The notes: generated by a model not told the origin, from the sequence alone. Counted from the first letter of the stretch, positions 44,331 to 53,506 are shown. The stretch: DNA of 64,000 nucleotides from Longibacter salinarum (GCF_002554795.1 NZ_PDEQ01000002.1:186001-250000), one strand, 5' to 3'. Translations and numbers: made by a program.

Positions 44331-45359
44331 TCAAGCTGGGTCGGCAGCCGTTCGGGTGACGACGACCTTGCCATGATGCGCGCCAGAGGCGGTGTACTCG
44401 TGAGCGGCACCGATATCGTCGAACGTGAAGGTTCGTTCGTCCACCAGTGGGCGGAGTTTGCCGCCTTCGATGAGGACGTTGGCATCGCGGAGGATCTGTC
44501 CGTGGCGGGCGCGGTCGACGCCATGCAACATCGGGATGAGCATCAGGACGGTGTGGATCGACAGCCCCTTGACATAGGCGTGCAGAAGGTTGTGTTCTTC
44601 GCGCGCGGCAATCGTGGCCATGCGACCGTTGAGACGGGTCGCCTCGAAGCAGCGCTCGATGTTGTCGCCGCCGACGGTGTCAAAAACGACGTCGAATCCG
44701 GTGCCATCGGTGAGTCGGTCGACGTAGTCGGACACGGCCTCTTCGTCGTAGCGAATGCCGTGGTCGGCACCGAGGTCCATCGCCATGTTGAGCGCGTCAC
44801 TGGACGACGCCGTGACCGAGACCTGCGCACCATGTGCATGCGCGATCTGCAGTCCAACGTGCCCGACGCCGCCCGTTGCGCCGTGAACCAGGACGTGATC
44901 CGTCGGGCCAATCGTGGCTTTCTCGATGAGTGCTTCCCAGGCCGTGATCGTGACCAGCGGAAGCGCGGCGGCCTGCTCGAATGTGAGAGACTCGGGCATC
45001 GGCGCCAGCAGATCGGCATCGGCCGGCATGAAGTCGGCCAGCGCGCCGTGCGGAGCCCCTTTAAATCCGCCTGCGCATCCGTAAACCCTATCGCCGACCT
45101 CGAACGTGTCGACATCGTCCCCGACGGCGACAACCGTGCCGGAGACATCCCCGTGCAGGATGGCCGGCAGGTCGGGCGCAAACGCCTCCGCCACGCCGCT
45201 CCGGAGCTTGTAGTCGATGGGGTTGACGCTCGTTGCGGCTACATCGATGAGGACTTCGTCGGGGCCGGGCGACGGAACGGAGCGCGTCGTTTTTCTAAAA
45301 ACCTCTGGGCCACCAAATTCCTCGATGACCCACGCATTCATCGTATCGGGAAGGGGCAT
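44331..45359 (-). CDS. NADPH:quinone reductase-like zinc-independent MDR oxidoreductase
   Basis: 342 residues of the medium-chain reductase superfamily. The N-terminal GroES-like part (MNAWVIEEFGGPEVF; SVNPIDYKLRSG; ILHGDVSGTVVAVGDDV) lacks the zinc ligands, and the Rossmann motif is VLVHGATGGVGHVGLQIA. Later blocks FDVVFDTVGGDN and GKVVVTRT fit the quinone/enone reductase branch. A GXGXXG variant for NADPH is intact. Likely soluble detoxification enzyme. Start ATG 45359 (or 45341); the frame upstream runs into a repeat tract and was rejected. Confidence 0.9.
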   Translation of the reverse strand: MPLPDTMNAWVIEEFGGPEVFRKTTRSVPSPGPDEVLIDVAATSVNPIDYKLRSGVAEAFAPDLPAILHGDVSGTVVAVGDDVDTFEVGDRVYGCAGGFKGAPHGALADFMPADADLLAPMPESLTFEQAAALPLVTITAWEALIEKATIGPTDHVLVHGATGGVGHVGLQIAHAHGAQVSVTASSSDALNMAMDLGADHGIRYDEEAVSDYVDRLTDGTGFDVVFDTVGGDNIERCFEATRLNGRMATIAAREEHNLLHAYVKGLSIHTVLMLIPMLHGVDRARHGQILRDANVLIEGGKLRPLVDERTFTFDDIGAAHEYTASGAHHGKVVVTRTAADPA

Positions 45360-45409
45360 GGCTGTGGCTGCTGGTGCAGGAAGTCGATGGACATGGTACC
45401 TACGATGCC

Positions 45410-45500
45410 GTCCGTTCGCTGTTGCCCCCGAAGTATGAAAGTGTGGATGTATGAACGTGTGGACGTGTTTGAGTGTGAGGGGATGAGGGTGTGAGGATGT
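45410..45500. repeat. GTG/ATGAG word tract
   Basis: Iterations such as gtgtggatgtatgaacgtg and gtgtgaggatgtgggag, period about 7-8 nt. Confidence 0.5.
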
Positions 45501-45597
45501 GGGAGTATGAGAGCGGTACGAGATGGCGCGGCGTGTCACGGGTTTCGCCGGTGATCGGAAGTCTGATGGTGTGCCCCCCAACTCTGAACGTTGACAC

Positions 45598-45792
45598 CCT
45601 GTTTGGCGGATGGGCCGCGAAAAGCAGGAGGCGAGGGTCGAGTATCAGCTACGCCTGCAGGTAATCATTTGACGCGAACGCAGTAGACACGATAAGCGAA
45701 AGTCTGCGACGACTCTGCGTTGTGAGCGTCACGAGGGCCGACCGCCAGGAGGCTCGTACCGTTGAGTGGCCGAAGGCTGTCCGCCGAACAGG
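45598..45792. repeat. about 200-nt multi-hairpin element, copy Y
   Basis: Bounded by CCTGTTTGGCGGA (45598) and TCCGCCGAACAGG (45780), complementary over 13 nt with one G-T pair. Internal hairpins: GCAGG/CCTGC (45624, 45654), and GACGC-x-AACGCAG (45671) with CTGCGTT...GCGTC (45715-45730), further extended by AGAC/GTCT. Shares GACGCGAAC, TGTGAGC and GGCCGAA at matching spacing with copy X. Confidence 0.6.
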
Positions 45793-45855
45793 TTCTGAAC
45801 TCTGAACACTGAACTATCAGTATTCTGAACTCTGAACGTTGAACTCTGAACTTGT
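45793..45855. repeat. TCTGAAC heptamer tract
   Basis: Several near-tandem copies of tctgaac/actgaac/gttgaac. The same word type ends the tract beside the RNase III gene (cgttgaaccctgaac). Confidence 0.6.
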
Positions 45856-45931
45856 CGTTGTGCCAAACCCATTTCCGAAGTGCAAGTATATTTTGTATCG
45901 ACCGTAATTACGATCCCGACAGACAGCTGCC

Positions 45932-47296
45932 ATGGCCTATCAGACGGTTTCGCCGACGACCGGAGAAGAGATCGCTCGTTACAGCACCCACGACGCGGAT
46001 GAGATCGATGAACGGCTGAACTGGGCGATGGAGGCGTTCAAGGATCATCGAGACCGCACGTACAATGCGCGGGCCGAGCGGCTGGAGACGGTGGCTGATC
46101 TGCTGGAAAAACGGGCCCGTGAGTACGGCGAGCTGATGACTCGGGAAATGGGCAAGCCGATCGACCAGGCGGTGTCGGAGGCCGAGAAGTGCGCCTGGGT
46201 CTGCCGCTACTACGCGCAGCATGCGGAGTCCTTTCTGGCAGACGAGCCGGAGGAGACGCCGGCCAAACGGAGCTTCGTGGCGTACGAACCGCTCGGGCCG
46301 ATCTTCGCGGTGATGCCGTGGAATTTCCCGTTCTGGCAGGCGTTCCGCTGCGCGGCACCGGCGCTCATGGCCGGCAACGTCGTTCTGCTGAAGCACGCAT
46401 CCAATGTGCAGGGCTGCGCGGACGCGATGGAGGATCTGTTCAAGGAGGCAGGCTTCGAAAACCACGAATTTCAGGTGGTGCGTCCGGCCAGGAAGCATGT
46501 TTCGGACATCATCCAGGATCGTCGCGTGCGTGGAAGCGCGCTCACAGGGAGCGTGGCTGCCGGCTCGGCCATCGGGCGAGAGGCGGGAGATGCGATCAAG
46601 CCCTCCGTCCTCGAACTCGGTGGATCGGACCCGTTCATCGTGCTCGACGACGCAGATCTTGACAGGGCCGTCGACATCGGCGTGACGGCGCGGATGCAGA
46701 ACAATGGACAGAGCTGCATCGCGGCGAAACGATTCATCCTGCACTCGTCGATCGCAAAGGAATTCACGCGCCGGTTCATCTCGGCTGTTGAGGACCTCAA
46801 GGTCGGCGACCCGATGGATGACATGACGGACATTGGGCCGATGGCGCGGGAGGACCTGCGTGACACGGTCCACGATCAGGTTGAGCGGGCGATTCGCGAC
46901 GGTGCGGTGGCAGAGGCCGGCGGGCATTCGGTCGACCGGGACGGCTTCTTCTACAAGCCGACGGTCCTTACGGAGGTCGAGCGGGGAACGGTTGCGTTCG
47001 ACGAGGAGATCTTCGGTCCTGTCGCGTCGCTTATCGTTGCGGAGGACGCTCGTGAGGCGGTCGACCTGGCCAATGATACGCGGTTTGGTCTCGGCGCGTC
47101 GATCTTTACCGAAGACCGGGAAAAAGGCGAACGGCTCGCCCGGCGAGTTGAGGCAGGCTGCGTCTTTGTCAATGAGATGGTGAAAAGCGACCCGCGCTTG
47201 CCGTTCGGTGGCGTCAAGGACAGCGGCTACGGCCGGGAGCTTTCACGGCACGGCATTCGGGAGTTTGTCAATGCCAAGACGATCTGGGTCGAATGA
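45932..47296 (+). CDS. NAD(P)-dependent aldehyde dehydrogenase (succinate-semialdehyde type)
   Basis: 454 residues, the compact size of succinate-semialdehyde dehydrogenases of the GabD/Sad group. Cofactor/active-site blocks are present: [41 protein letters not shown] with catalytic Glu228, [12 protein letters not shown] with nucleophile Cys262, and EIFGPVASL. It oxidises an aldehyde, probably succinate semialdehyde, to the acid. A hairpin of the large repeat unit D begins only 4 nt after the stop codon and may serve as its terminator. Confidence 0.93.
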   Translation: MAYQTVSPTTGEEIARYSTHDADEIDERLNWAMEAFKDHRDRTYNARAERLETVADLLEKRAREYGELMTREMGKPIDQAVSEAEKCAWVCRYYAQHAESFLADEPEETPAKRSFVAYEPLGPIFAVMPWNFPFWQAFRCAAPALMAGNVVLLKHASNVQGCADAMEDLFKEAGFENHEFQVVRPARKHVSDIIQDRRVRGSALTGSVAAGSAIGREAGDAIKPSVLELGGSDPFIVLDDADLDRAVDIGVTARMQNNGQSCIAAKRFILHSSIAKEFTRRFISAVEDLKVGDPMDDMTDIGPMAREDLRDTVHDQVERAIRDGAVAEAGGHSVDRDGFFYKPTVLTEVERGTVAFDEEIFGPVASLIVAEDAREAVDLANDTRFGLGASIFTEDREKGERLARRVEAGCVFVNEMVKSDPRLPFGGVKDSGYGRELSRHGIREFVNAKTIWVE

Positions 47297-47299
47297 GAT

Positions 47300-47884
47300 G
47301 TCTCATTTTTTGGGCCGCCAAAAAACGAGACGCAAAAAACTCCCACCAACGGGCACTAGCTCGCTTCGCTCACGTCGCCGGCTGTCCGCGCTTCGTCTAG
47401 CGCTTCGCCTTCGCCACACCAACCGGTACTAGCTCGCGTTGCTCGCGTCGCGGAACGAATCCGAACGGCCCAAAGGGTCATCCCGTGGACTCGCGAGCAC
47501 GGCTCGCTCAGACAAGGATTCGTTTTGTTCGTGGCTCCGTCTCCACGCTCGAGACGACGAACCGCCCAAGGCCGGGAGAAACGCGATCAGTTTTCAGTAC
47601 GGATGCGTGGCCTTTTGCAGTTTCGGCCCTTGCGAAGATCGCCGGAAAGAGCGGTCCGCAACGGAAGCGTCGCATTGTCGCCATCGGTTGCCGGTTAGCC
47701 GGAGCGACCGAAGGGGAAATTCTCCTTGTCTGAAGGTCTCGAAGCAATGCGTTCAGGGTTTTATGAGGCGAATCCAGAGAGACCGAGTTTGGAGAATTTC
47801 AGCGCAGGTGGAGGACCGGTCAGGCGAACTTCGGCGGGCCTTGACTTTTTTCTCGCTGGTTTTTTGGTCAAGCAAAAAACCAGC
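47300..47884 (+). repeat. large hairpin-bounded repeat, unit D
   Basis: Left hairpin 47300-47331; right hairpin GCTGGTTTTTTG/CAAAAAACCAGC (47855-47884), where GCTGG/CCAGC replaces GCCGG/CCGGC of other copies. Internal: GAACGAATCC (47453) with GGATTCGTTT (47516), enclosing GCGAGC (47493)/GCTCGC (47502); GAAATTCTCC (47716) with GGAGAATTTC (47791). Carries an optional segment cccaaagggtcatcccgtgg not present in A-C. Confidence 0.8.
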
Positions 47885-47918
47885 ACGAAGGATGGGGAGG
47901 GTCTTCTCGATCCTTGAT

Positions 47919-48524
47919 GTCTCTTTTTTTGGGCGACCAGGAAAAACGAGACGCGAAAAAGTCGCCGTCTGTTCGCGCTCCGGCTGGGGTCTTCTCTCGG
48001 TCGCGGAACGAATCGAAAGGGCCCGAAGGGGCATCCCGTGGACTCGCCTGCAGAGCAGGCTCAGACAACGATTCGTTCTGATCGCGTCCTCGCTACGTCA
48101 CCTGAATCGCCGGACCGCGCAAGGCCGGGAGGAGCAGCCCCCTCGTTCGAGCCTGGTACCTATGCCGCTCGCTCGCTTCGCTCACATCGCCGGGAAGCGG
48201 CTTCTGGTTGAGTGACACCAGCCTCTAATCCATATGTCATTTTGGCCCTTGCGAAGATCGTCGGAACGAGCGGTCCGCAACAGAAGCGTCCCATTGTCGC
48301 CATGGATTGCTGGCTAGCCGGATCGATTGAAGGGGAAATTCTCCCTGTTTGAAGGTCTAGAAGCAATCCGTTCAGGGTCTGATGAGGCGAATCCAGAGAG
48401 ACCGAGTCCACGGGATGACCTTTCAGGCCCTTCGGAGAATTTCAGCGCAGGTGGAGGACCGGTCAGGCGATCTTCGGCAGGCCTTGACCTTTTTGCCGGT
48501 TTTTGGGTCAAGCCAAAAATCGGC
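47919..48524 (+). repeat. large hairpin-bounded repeat, unit E
   Basis: Left hairpin 47919-47952; right hairpin 48495-48524 with a G-T pair (GCCGGTTTTTGG/CCAAAAATCGGC). GAACGAATCG (48006) pairs with CGATTCGTTC (48069), enclosing GCCTGC (48046)/GCAGGC (48055); GAAATTCTCC (48335) pairs with GGAGAATTTC (48434). A further 15-bp perfect complement joins CATCCCGTGGACTCG (48032) with CGAGTCCACGGGATG (48403). Confidence 0.8.
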
Positions 48525-48556
48525 ACCAGGGGATGGGGGCGTTCCCGATCCTCACG

Positions 48557-49067
48557 GTCTCATTTTTTTGGGTCGCCAAACAACGAGACGTAAAAAAACT
48601 CCCACCAACGGGCACTAGCTCGCGTTGCTCGCGTCGCGGAACGAATCCGAACGGCCAAAGGGTCATCCCGTGGACTCGCGAGACAAGCTCGCTCAAACAA
48701 GGATTCGTTTTGTTCGTGGCTCCGTCTCCACGCTCGAGACGACGAACCGCGCAAGGCCGGGAGAAACGCGATCAGTTTTCAGTACGGATGCGTGGCCTTT
48801 TGCAGTTTCGGCCCTTGCGAAGATCGCCGGAGAGAGCGGCCGCGAACCGGAGCGTCCCCTCAATTGCCATCGATTGTGGGTTGGCGAATCGATCGATGGG
48901 GAAATTCTCCCTGTGTGAAGGTCTCGAAGCAACCTCGACAGTAGTATCTCGGGCGAATCCAGAGAGACCAAGTTTGGAGAATTTCAGCGTAGGTGAAAAG
49001 CCGCTCAGGCGATCTTCGGGAGGCCTTGACCTTTTTTGCCGGTTTTTTGGTCAAGCAAAAAACCGGC
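48557..49067 (+). repeat. large hairpin-bounded repeat, unit F
   Basis: Left hairpin 48557-48589; right hairpin 49038-49067. GAACGAATCC (48639) with GGATTCGTTT (48701), enclosing GCGAG (48678)/CTCGC (48688); GAAATTCTCC (48901) with GGAGAATTTC (48976). A degraded left-hairpin-like stretch around 49111-49146 suggests the remains of another copy. Confidence 0.8.
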
Positions 49068-49311
49068 ACCACCGAGTGGAAACGCCCTCCAGCCCTTTTC
49101 ATGCTCACCTCGAATTGGGTCGAAAAACAAGAACCGAAAAGTCCCATCCCTCCAGGGGCCCGTTTGCTTCGGTTCACGTCACGGCTTGCCCCGGTACCAT
49201 CAAGAACACCGACAGCCAGAACGATAGATCGGTCGATGTTAAGGCGTTCTGGATCGGCTCGGTTTACGATTGTACCTTGGGCTGCACCCCTAACGAAATG
49301 TTGGTCCCTCC

Positions 49312-51879
49312 ATGACTCCTGAACGCTGGGCGCAGATCGAGCGCATCCTGGACGCGTATTTCGACCGTGAAGACGAAGGCGCTGACCGTGCAGAGGTTTT
49401 GCTCGAACTCTGCGATGGCGACGCGGCGCTGCGCGACGAGGTTGCAGCGCTTCTCGATGATGAGGCAAACGTGGATGCTGTGCTCGAGCGGGATGCGGCT
49501 TCGATCGCGGGGCCACTGGCAGCAGAGATCGTTGAGGCAGAGTTCGCGGATGATGCGGCCGGAGCGCGTCTCGGCCCGTATCGCCTGGAGGAGGAGATCG
49601 GGCGCGGGGGAATGAGTGTCGTCTACCGTGGCCGTCGCGTGGATGGACAGTTCGACCGGGAGGTGGCAGTGAAGGTGCTGCCCCGTGCGTTTTCTTCCGA
49701 ACGGCGGATTGCTCGCTTCCGAGCCGAGCGGCAGATCCTGGCCAATCTCACGCATCCGTCCATTGCGTCGATGCTTGACGGAGGCGTCACGGAGTCGGGA
49801 CGACCGTTTCTGGCAATGGAACTGGTAGATGGGGTCCCGATCACGGAGTATTGCGAAGCGAATAATTGCTCCGTCGAAGCGAGGCTCGCCATGTTCGAAG
49901 ATGTCTGTCGTGCGGTCGAGCAGGCACATCGTCGCCTCATCGTCCATCGCGATCTGAAGCCCGGCAATATTCTCGTCACCGAAACGGCCGACGGCCCGGC
50001 TGTGAAGTTGCTCGACTTCGGTATTGCAAAGCTGCTGGACGAGGACGACACGGCGTGGACGGCGCCAGTGACGCGCACGGGAGAGTATCTGATGACGCCG
50101 CAGTACGCCGCGCCGGAGCAGGTGCGAGGGGAGGCGATCACGACGGCGACGGATGTTTACCAGCTTGGCGTTCTGCTCTACGAACTGCTGGCGGGGACCC
50201 GTCCGTTTCAAGTCCAGGGTCGAAGCCTTACGGAGATCGAGCGGGTGGTCCTGGAAACGGACGCGGACCCGTTGTCGGAGGCGGCCGAACGAGAGGGCAA
50301 GAGTGCTGGCATCGTACACGCACTCCGCGGCGATCTGCAGACCATCGTCAGTAAGGCAATGCGGAAGGATGCGGAGCAGCGCTACATGTCCGTCGAGGCT
50401 CTTCGCATCGACCTGGAGCGCTCACAGAACGGACTCCCGATCGAGGCGCGTCCACTCACGCTTGGCTATCGAACGCGCAAGTTTGTCCGGCGGAACCGTC
50501 CGATCGTTGTGGCGGGAGCGATCGTCTGTACGCTCTTGCTCGCGTACCTCGCCACGGTCACGGTGCAACGTCAACGCATTGCCGAAGAGCGCGACCGTGT
50601 TCGACTGGAGGCGCAAACGAGTGCAGCTGTGACCGACTACCTGGTCGACCTGTTTGGTGCCACCGACCCGAACCGGCTTGAAGCAGATCCACCGACGGCA
50701 CCAGAGCTCCTCGACAAAGGTCTGGAGCGCATCGGCCTACTCGGCAATCAACCGCGCGTTCAAACGCGTCTTCTTCGCGTGATGGGACGCGCCTATCAGA
50801 GTATCGGTGAGTATGAGAAAGCAGACTCGCTTCTTACGCTGGCGGTTGAAACGCACGAGCGGAATTTCAACATGCGCGATTCCGAGCTGGCGGTGGCGTA
50901 TCACGTGCACGCGGGGCTTCGGATGGCTCAGGGAGAGTACGCACGGGCGGAATCGTTGCTCGTCGAATCGATCGCTATACTGACGGACGCCGACGATGCC
51001 GGCTCCGACCTCGTTCATGCGCTAGACCGGCTCGCGGATGCGCAGCGTGAAATGAGCCGAAATGACGAGGCCAGGGCGAGCTACGAGAAGGCCCTGTCGG
51101 TCGAAGAGACGCTTCCACTCGATCAGCGAGGGCAAAGGGCCGACATACTGCACGGGCTGGGTATTTTACGTGGAGAAGAAGGCGCGCTGGTACCGGCAGA
51201 GTCGCTGATTACCGAAAGTCTGCGGCTCTATCGAAACCGTCCGGGTGTGGGGCCGCTTTCGCTTGCGCGTGTGATGTCGAGCCTCTCGGTCATCCACATG
51301 AAGCAAATGCAACTGGAGGAGGCGGAGGCGCTGCTGCGTGAGGCTCTGGCACTCAAGCGACAGCGCCTCGATAGCAATCATCCGCGGCTCGCATCCACGA
51401 TCAACAACCTCGCGGTGTGCCTGGAGAGAAAGAAGGATTTCGATGAGGCGGAAAAGCTGTATCGGGAAACCCTCGAGATCCTCCGCTCGAATCACGGCGA
51501 GGCCCATCCCGGTATTGCATCGACGTTGAGCAATCTTGCCAGTCTGAGCATGCGACGGGGCGATTACCGGCAGGCTGAAACGAGATATCGCGACGTGCTC
51601 GCCATGGACCAAAACCTTCTCCCTCCCGGCCACTTCTACATTGGAAACGATTATCTCCGGATCGGCCAGGCAATTGCCAGGCAGAACCGGTTCGAAGAGG
51701 CGGAAATAGAGATCCTAAGAGGGTGGGAAATTATTCGCTCCGGTCTGGATCACGAGTCGCCCGCGCTTGATCGCGCCCGGTCCCAGGTCCACCAGTTCTA
51801 CACTGACTGGGACCGACCGGAAGAGGCCGATCGCTTCGCAGCCTCAACGGATACAACCGCCGCAACCACAACCGATTGA
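49312..51879 (+). CDS. Ser/Thr protein kinase with TPR domain
   Basis: 855 residues. A short helical N-terminal region precedes a PknB-type kinase domain: glycine loop EEIGRGGMSVVYRG (about 94-107), catalytic Lys121, HRD at 212-214 (VHRDLKPGNI), DFG at 235-237 and YAAPEQ activation segment. After one membrane helix (IVVAGAIVCTLLLAYLAT) there are repeated TPR units (EEAEALLREALALKRQRL; DEAEKLYRETLEILRSNHG) to the C-terminus. The kinase is cytoplasmic and the TPRs extracytoplasmic by prediction. It starts about 245 nt after the triple repeat array, whose right end may lie in its upstream region. Confidence 0.93.
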   Translation: MTPERWAQIERILDAYFDREDEGADRAEVLLELCDGDAALRDEVAALLDDEANVDAVLERDAASIAGPLAAEIVEAEFADDAAGARLGPYRLEEEIGRGGMSVVYRGRRVDGQFDREVAVKVLPRAFSSERRIARFRAERQILANLTHPSIASMLDGGVTESGRPFLAMELVDGVPITEYCEANNCSVEARLAMFEDVCRAVEQAHRRLIVHRDLKPGNILVTETADGPAVKLLDFGIAKLLDEDDTAWTAPVTRTGEYLMTPQYAAPEQVRGEAITTATDVYQLGVLLYELLAGTRPFQVQGRSLTEIERVVLETDADPLSEAAEREGKSAGIVHALRGDLQTIVSKAMRKDAEQRYMSVEALRIDLERSQNGLPIEARPLTLGYRTRKFVRRNRPIVVAGAIVCTLLLAYLATVTVQRQRIAEERDRVRLEAQTSAAVTDYLVDLFGATDPNRLEADPPTAPELLDKGLERIGLLGNQPRVQTRLLRVMGRAYQSIGEYEKADSLLTLAVETHERNFNMRDSELAVAYHVHAGLRMAQGEYARAESLLVESIAILTDADDAGSDLVHALDRLADAQREMSRNDEARASYEKALSVEETLPLDQRGQRADILHGLGILRGEEGALVPAESLITESLRLYRNRPGVGPLSLARVMSSLSVIHMKQMQLEEAEALLREALALKRQRLDSNHPRLASTINNLAVCLERKKDFDEAEKLYRETLEILRSNHGEAHPGIASTLSNLASLSMRRGDYRQAETRYRDVLAMDQNLLPPGHFYIGNDYLRIGQAIARQNRFEEAEIEILRGWEIIRSGLDHESPALDRARSQVHQFYTDWDRPEEADRFAASTDTTAATTTD

Positions 51880-51958
51880 TCCCGTCGTAGCTGTGTCGAT
51901 CGGCCCGTAGCAGGGGCGCTCCGTCCCTCATCCCCCACACCGCAAACCTCACCCCCCA

Positions 51959-53332
51959 ATGGCTGATCTATTCGACGCGCAGGCCGAGCAGGCCCGACAG
52001 GAGCGCGCCCCGCTGGCCGACCGGATGCGTCCGCGTACGCTCGACGAGTTTGTGGGGCAGGATCATATCCTTGGCGAAGGCAAGCTCCTCCGTCGCGCGA
52101 TCGAGGCCGACCGCGTCACCTCCGTGATCTTTTACGGACCGCCGGGGACGGGCAAAACGACGCTTGCGCGGATCATCGCGAACACGACGGAGGCGCACTT
52201 TACCTCGATGAACGCCGTCCTCTCGGGCGTCAAGGACATCCGCGAGGCGATCCAGAAGGCGAAAAATCGGCTGCGCCACCACCAGACGCGGACGATCCTG
52301 TTTGTCGATGAGGTGCATCGGTTCAACAAGTCGCAGCAGGACGCGCTGCTTCCGCACGTCGAGAACGGGACCGTCGTGTTCGTGGGCGCGACGACGGAGA
52401 ACCCCTATTTCGAGGTCAACAATGCTCTGGTGAGCCGGTCGCGTGTGTTCGAGTTGCAGACGCTGGACGAAGCGGACCTGCGCAGGGTGGCGGCCATGGC
52501 AATCACGGACGCGGAGCGCGGCTATGGGAATCTGGACGTGACGGTCACCCAGGAGGCGATGGATCATCTCGTGAGCACGTCGAATGGGGACGCACGCTCC
52601 CTCCTGAATGCCCTGGAACTCGGAATCGAAACGACCCGCCCGGACGATGGAACGATCTACATCGACCTGCAAGTGGCGGAGGACTCCATCCAGCAGCGTG
52701 CGGTCCTCTACGACAAGGAGGGAGATGCTCATTTCGACACGATCTCCGCGTTCATCAAGAGCCTGCGCGGCTCCGATCCGGACGCGGCGCTGTACTGGCT
52801 CGCGCGTATGGTCTACGCCGGAGAAGATCCTCGTTTCATTCTCCGACGGATGTTGATCTTCGCCGCGGAAGACATCGGCCTCGCCGATCCGGAGGCGCTG
52901 AAGATGGCGCAGAGCGCAGCGGCAGGTTTTGAGTACGTGGGCATGCCGGAGGGCCAGTTCTTGCTCGCCGAGTGCTGTCTGTACCTCGCCACGGCACCGA
53001 AGAGCAATACGGCGTTCGCGTACTTTGATGCGCTGGAGCACGTCAAGAAGGAGACGTCCGGCGAGGTGCCGGATCCGATGAAGGACGCGAACCGGGACAA
53101 GGAAGGGCTCGGCCACGGCAAGGGGTACAAGTACCCGCACGCCTACCGCGAGCACTACACGCCGCAGCAGTACCTGCCGAACGAAATGCAAGGGGTGTAC
53201 TTTTACCAGCCCACGGACCAGGGCTACGAGGAAAAAGTGGCGGAGCGGTTGGCCGAGTGGCGCGACCGGGATGCCGCCGAGGAGATCACGAAGCGCGCGC
53301 ACCGCTACGCGGAGGATAAGGACACGTCTTGA
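51959..53332 (+). CDS. rarA: replication-associated recombination protein RarA (MgsA)
   Basis: AAA+ ATPase related to clamp-loader subunits and RuvB that acts at stalled forks. 457 residues. Walker A FYGPPGTGKTTLARIIA (Lys66), Walker B ILFVDEVHRFNKSQQDALL, sensor 1 VGATTENPYFEV and arginine finger VSRSRVFELQ. The C-terminal tetramerisation domain shows the RarA marker YKYPHAYREHYTPQQYLP. Normal length. Confidence 0.96.
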   Translation: MADLFDAQAEQARQERAPLADRMRPRTLDEFVGQDHILGEGKLLRRAIEADRVTSVIFYGPPGTGKTTLARIIANTTEAHFTSMNAVLSGVKDIREAIQKAKNRLRHHQTRTILFVDEVHRFNKSQQDALLPHVENGTVVFVGATTENPYFEVNNALVSRSRVFELQTLDEADLRRVAAMAITDAERGYGNLDVTVTQEAMDHLVSTSNGDARSLLNALELGIETTRPDDGTIYIDLQVAEDSIQQRAVLYDKEGDAHFDTISAFIKSLRGSDPDAALYWLARMVYAGEDPRFILRRMLIFAAEDIGLADPEALKMAQSAAAGFEYVGMPEGQFLLAECCLYLATAPKSNTAFAYFDALEHVKKETSGEVPDPMKDANRDKEGLGHGKGYKYPHAYREHYTPQQYLPNEMQGVYFYQPTDQGYEEKVAERLAEWRDRDAAEEITKRAHRYAEDKDTS

Positions 53333-53334
53333 GG

Positions 53335-53445
53335 AACTGTGGGTTGTCAATTGTGGATGGTTGATTGGGTTGTGCGGCAGTCGTCGCCGTCATATCCGAA
53401 CGTTCGTACATCAATCCAATCCACAACCGACCATCTACGATTAAC
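53335..53445. repeat. paired word-repeat tract
   Basis: Left part reads gttgtcaattgtggatgg and gttgattggg; right part reads tcaatccaatccacaacc and accatctacgattaac. The halves are imperfect reverse complements around a 35-40 nt centre. Same vocabulary as at 57841 and 25260. Confidence 0.55.
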
Positions 53446-53477
53446 AAAAAAACGCGCCCCGCCGGAGCGGAGACGCG
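53446..53477 (-). terminator. intrinsic terminator of the porin-like gene
   Basis: On the minus strand: CGCGTCTCCGC, loop, GCGGGGCGCG, then T7. It lies 29 nt beyond the stop at 53507. Confidence 0.85.
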
Positions 53478-53506
53478 CTGTGTTCCTTCTCAGTATGTTG
53501 CAGGGC

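Larger units (their letters stand above)
45360..45931. other. 572-nt intergenic region upstream of the aldehyde dehydrogenase
   Basis: Contains, in order, a GTG/GAG word tract (45410-45500), the multi-hairpin element Y (45598-45792), a TCTGAAC-type heptamer tract (45793-45855) and an A/T-richer stretch (tatattttgtatcgacc, around 45890) that is a likely promoter for the dehydrogenase. No gene seen. Confidence 0.55.

Noticed and set aside
44058-45494. 478-codon plus-strand frame opposite rnc and the quinone reductase
   Set aside because: Shadow of two clear minus-strand genes.
45932-46927. Long minus-strand open frame opposite the aldehyde dehydrogenase
   Set aside because: Antisense shadow caused by GC-rich codon bias; the plus-strand gene has all catalytic motifs. 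The same applies to long frames opposite rarA, addA, the TonB receptor and the DUF4856 gene.
47439-48215. 258-codon open frame spanning repeat units D and E
   Set aside because: It crosses the boundary between two repeat units, its frame is not kept in the other copies, and its composition follows the GC-rich strand. The similar peptides in different copies arise from conserved DNA stems.
47300-49067. CRISPR array
   Set aside because: Units are about 500-600 nt with 32-35 nt spacers, not 25-40 nt repeats, and no cas gene is present.
28213-49311. Insertion sequences or transposons as the source of the repeats
   Set aside because: No transposase gene, terminal inverted repeats of IS type or target-site duplications were seen around any copy.
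48503-49315. 270-codon open frame across units E and F running into the kinase start
   Set aside because: Same reason: it reads through hairpins and spacers, with no conserved start and no protein-like pattern.
51968-53350. 460-codon minus-strand frame opposite rarA
   Set aside because: Mirror of rarA codons; Arg/Val/His-rich composition without motifs.
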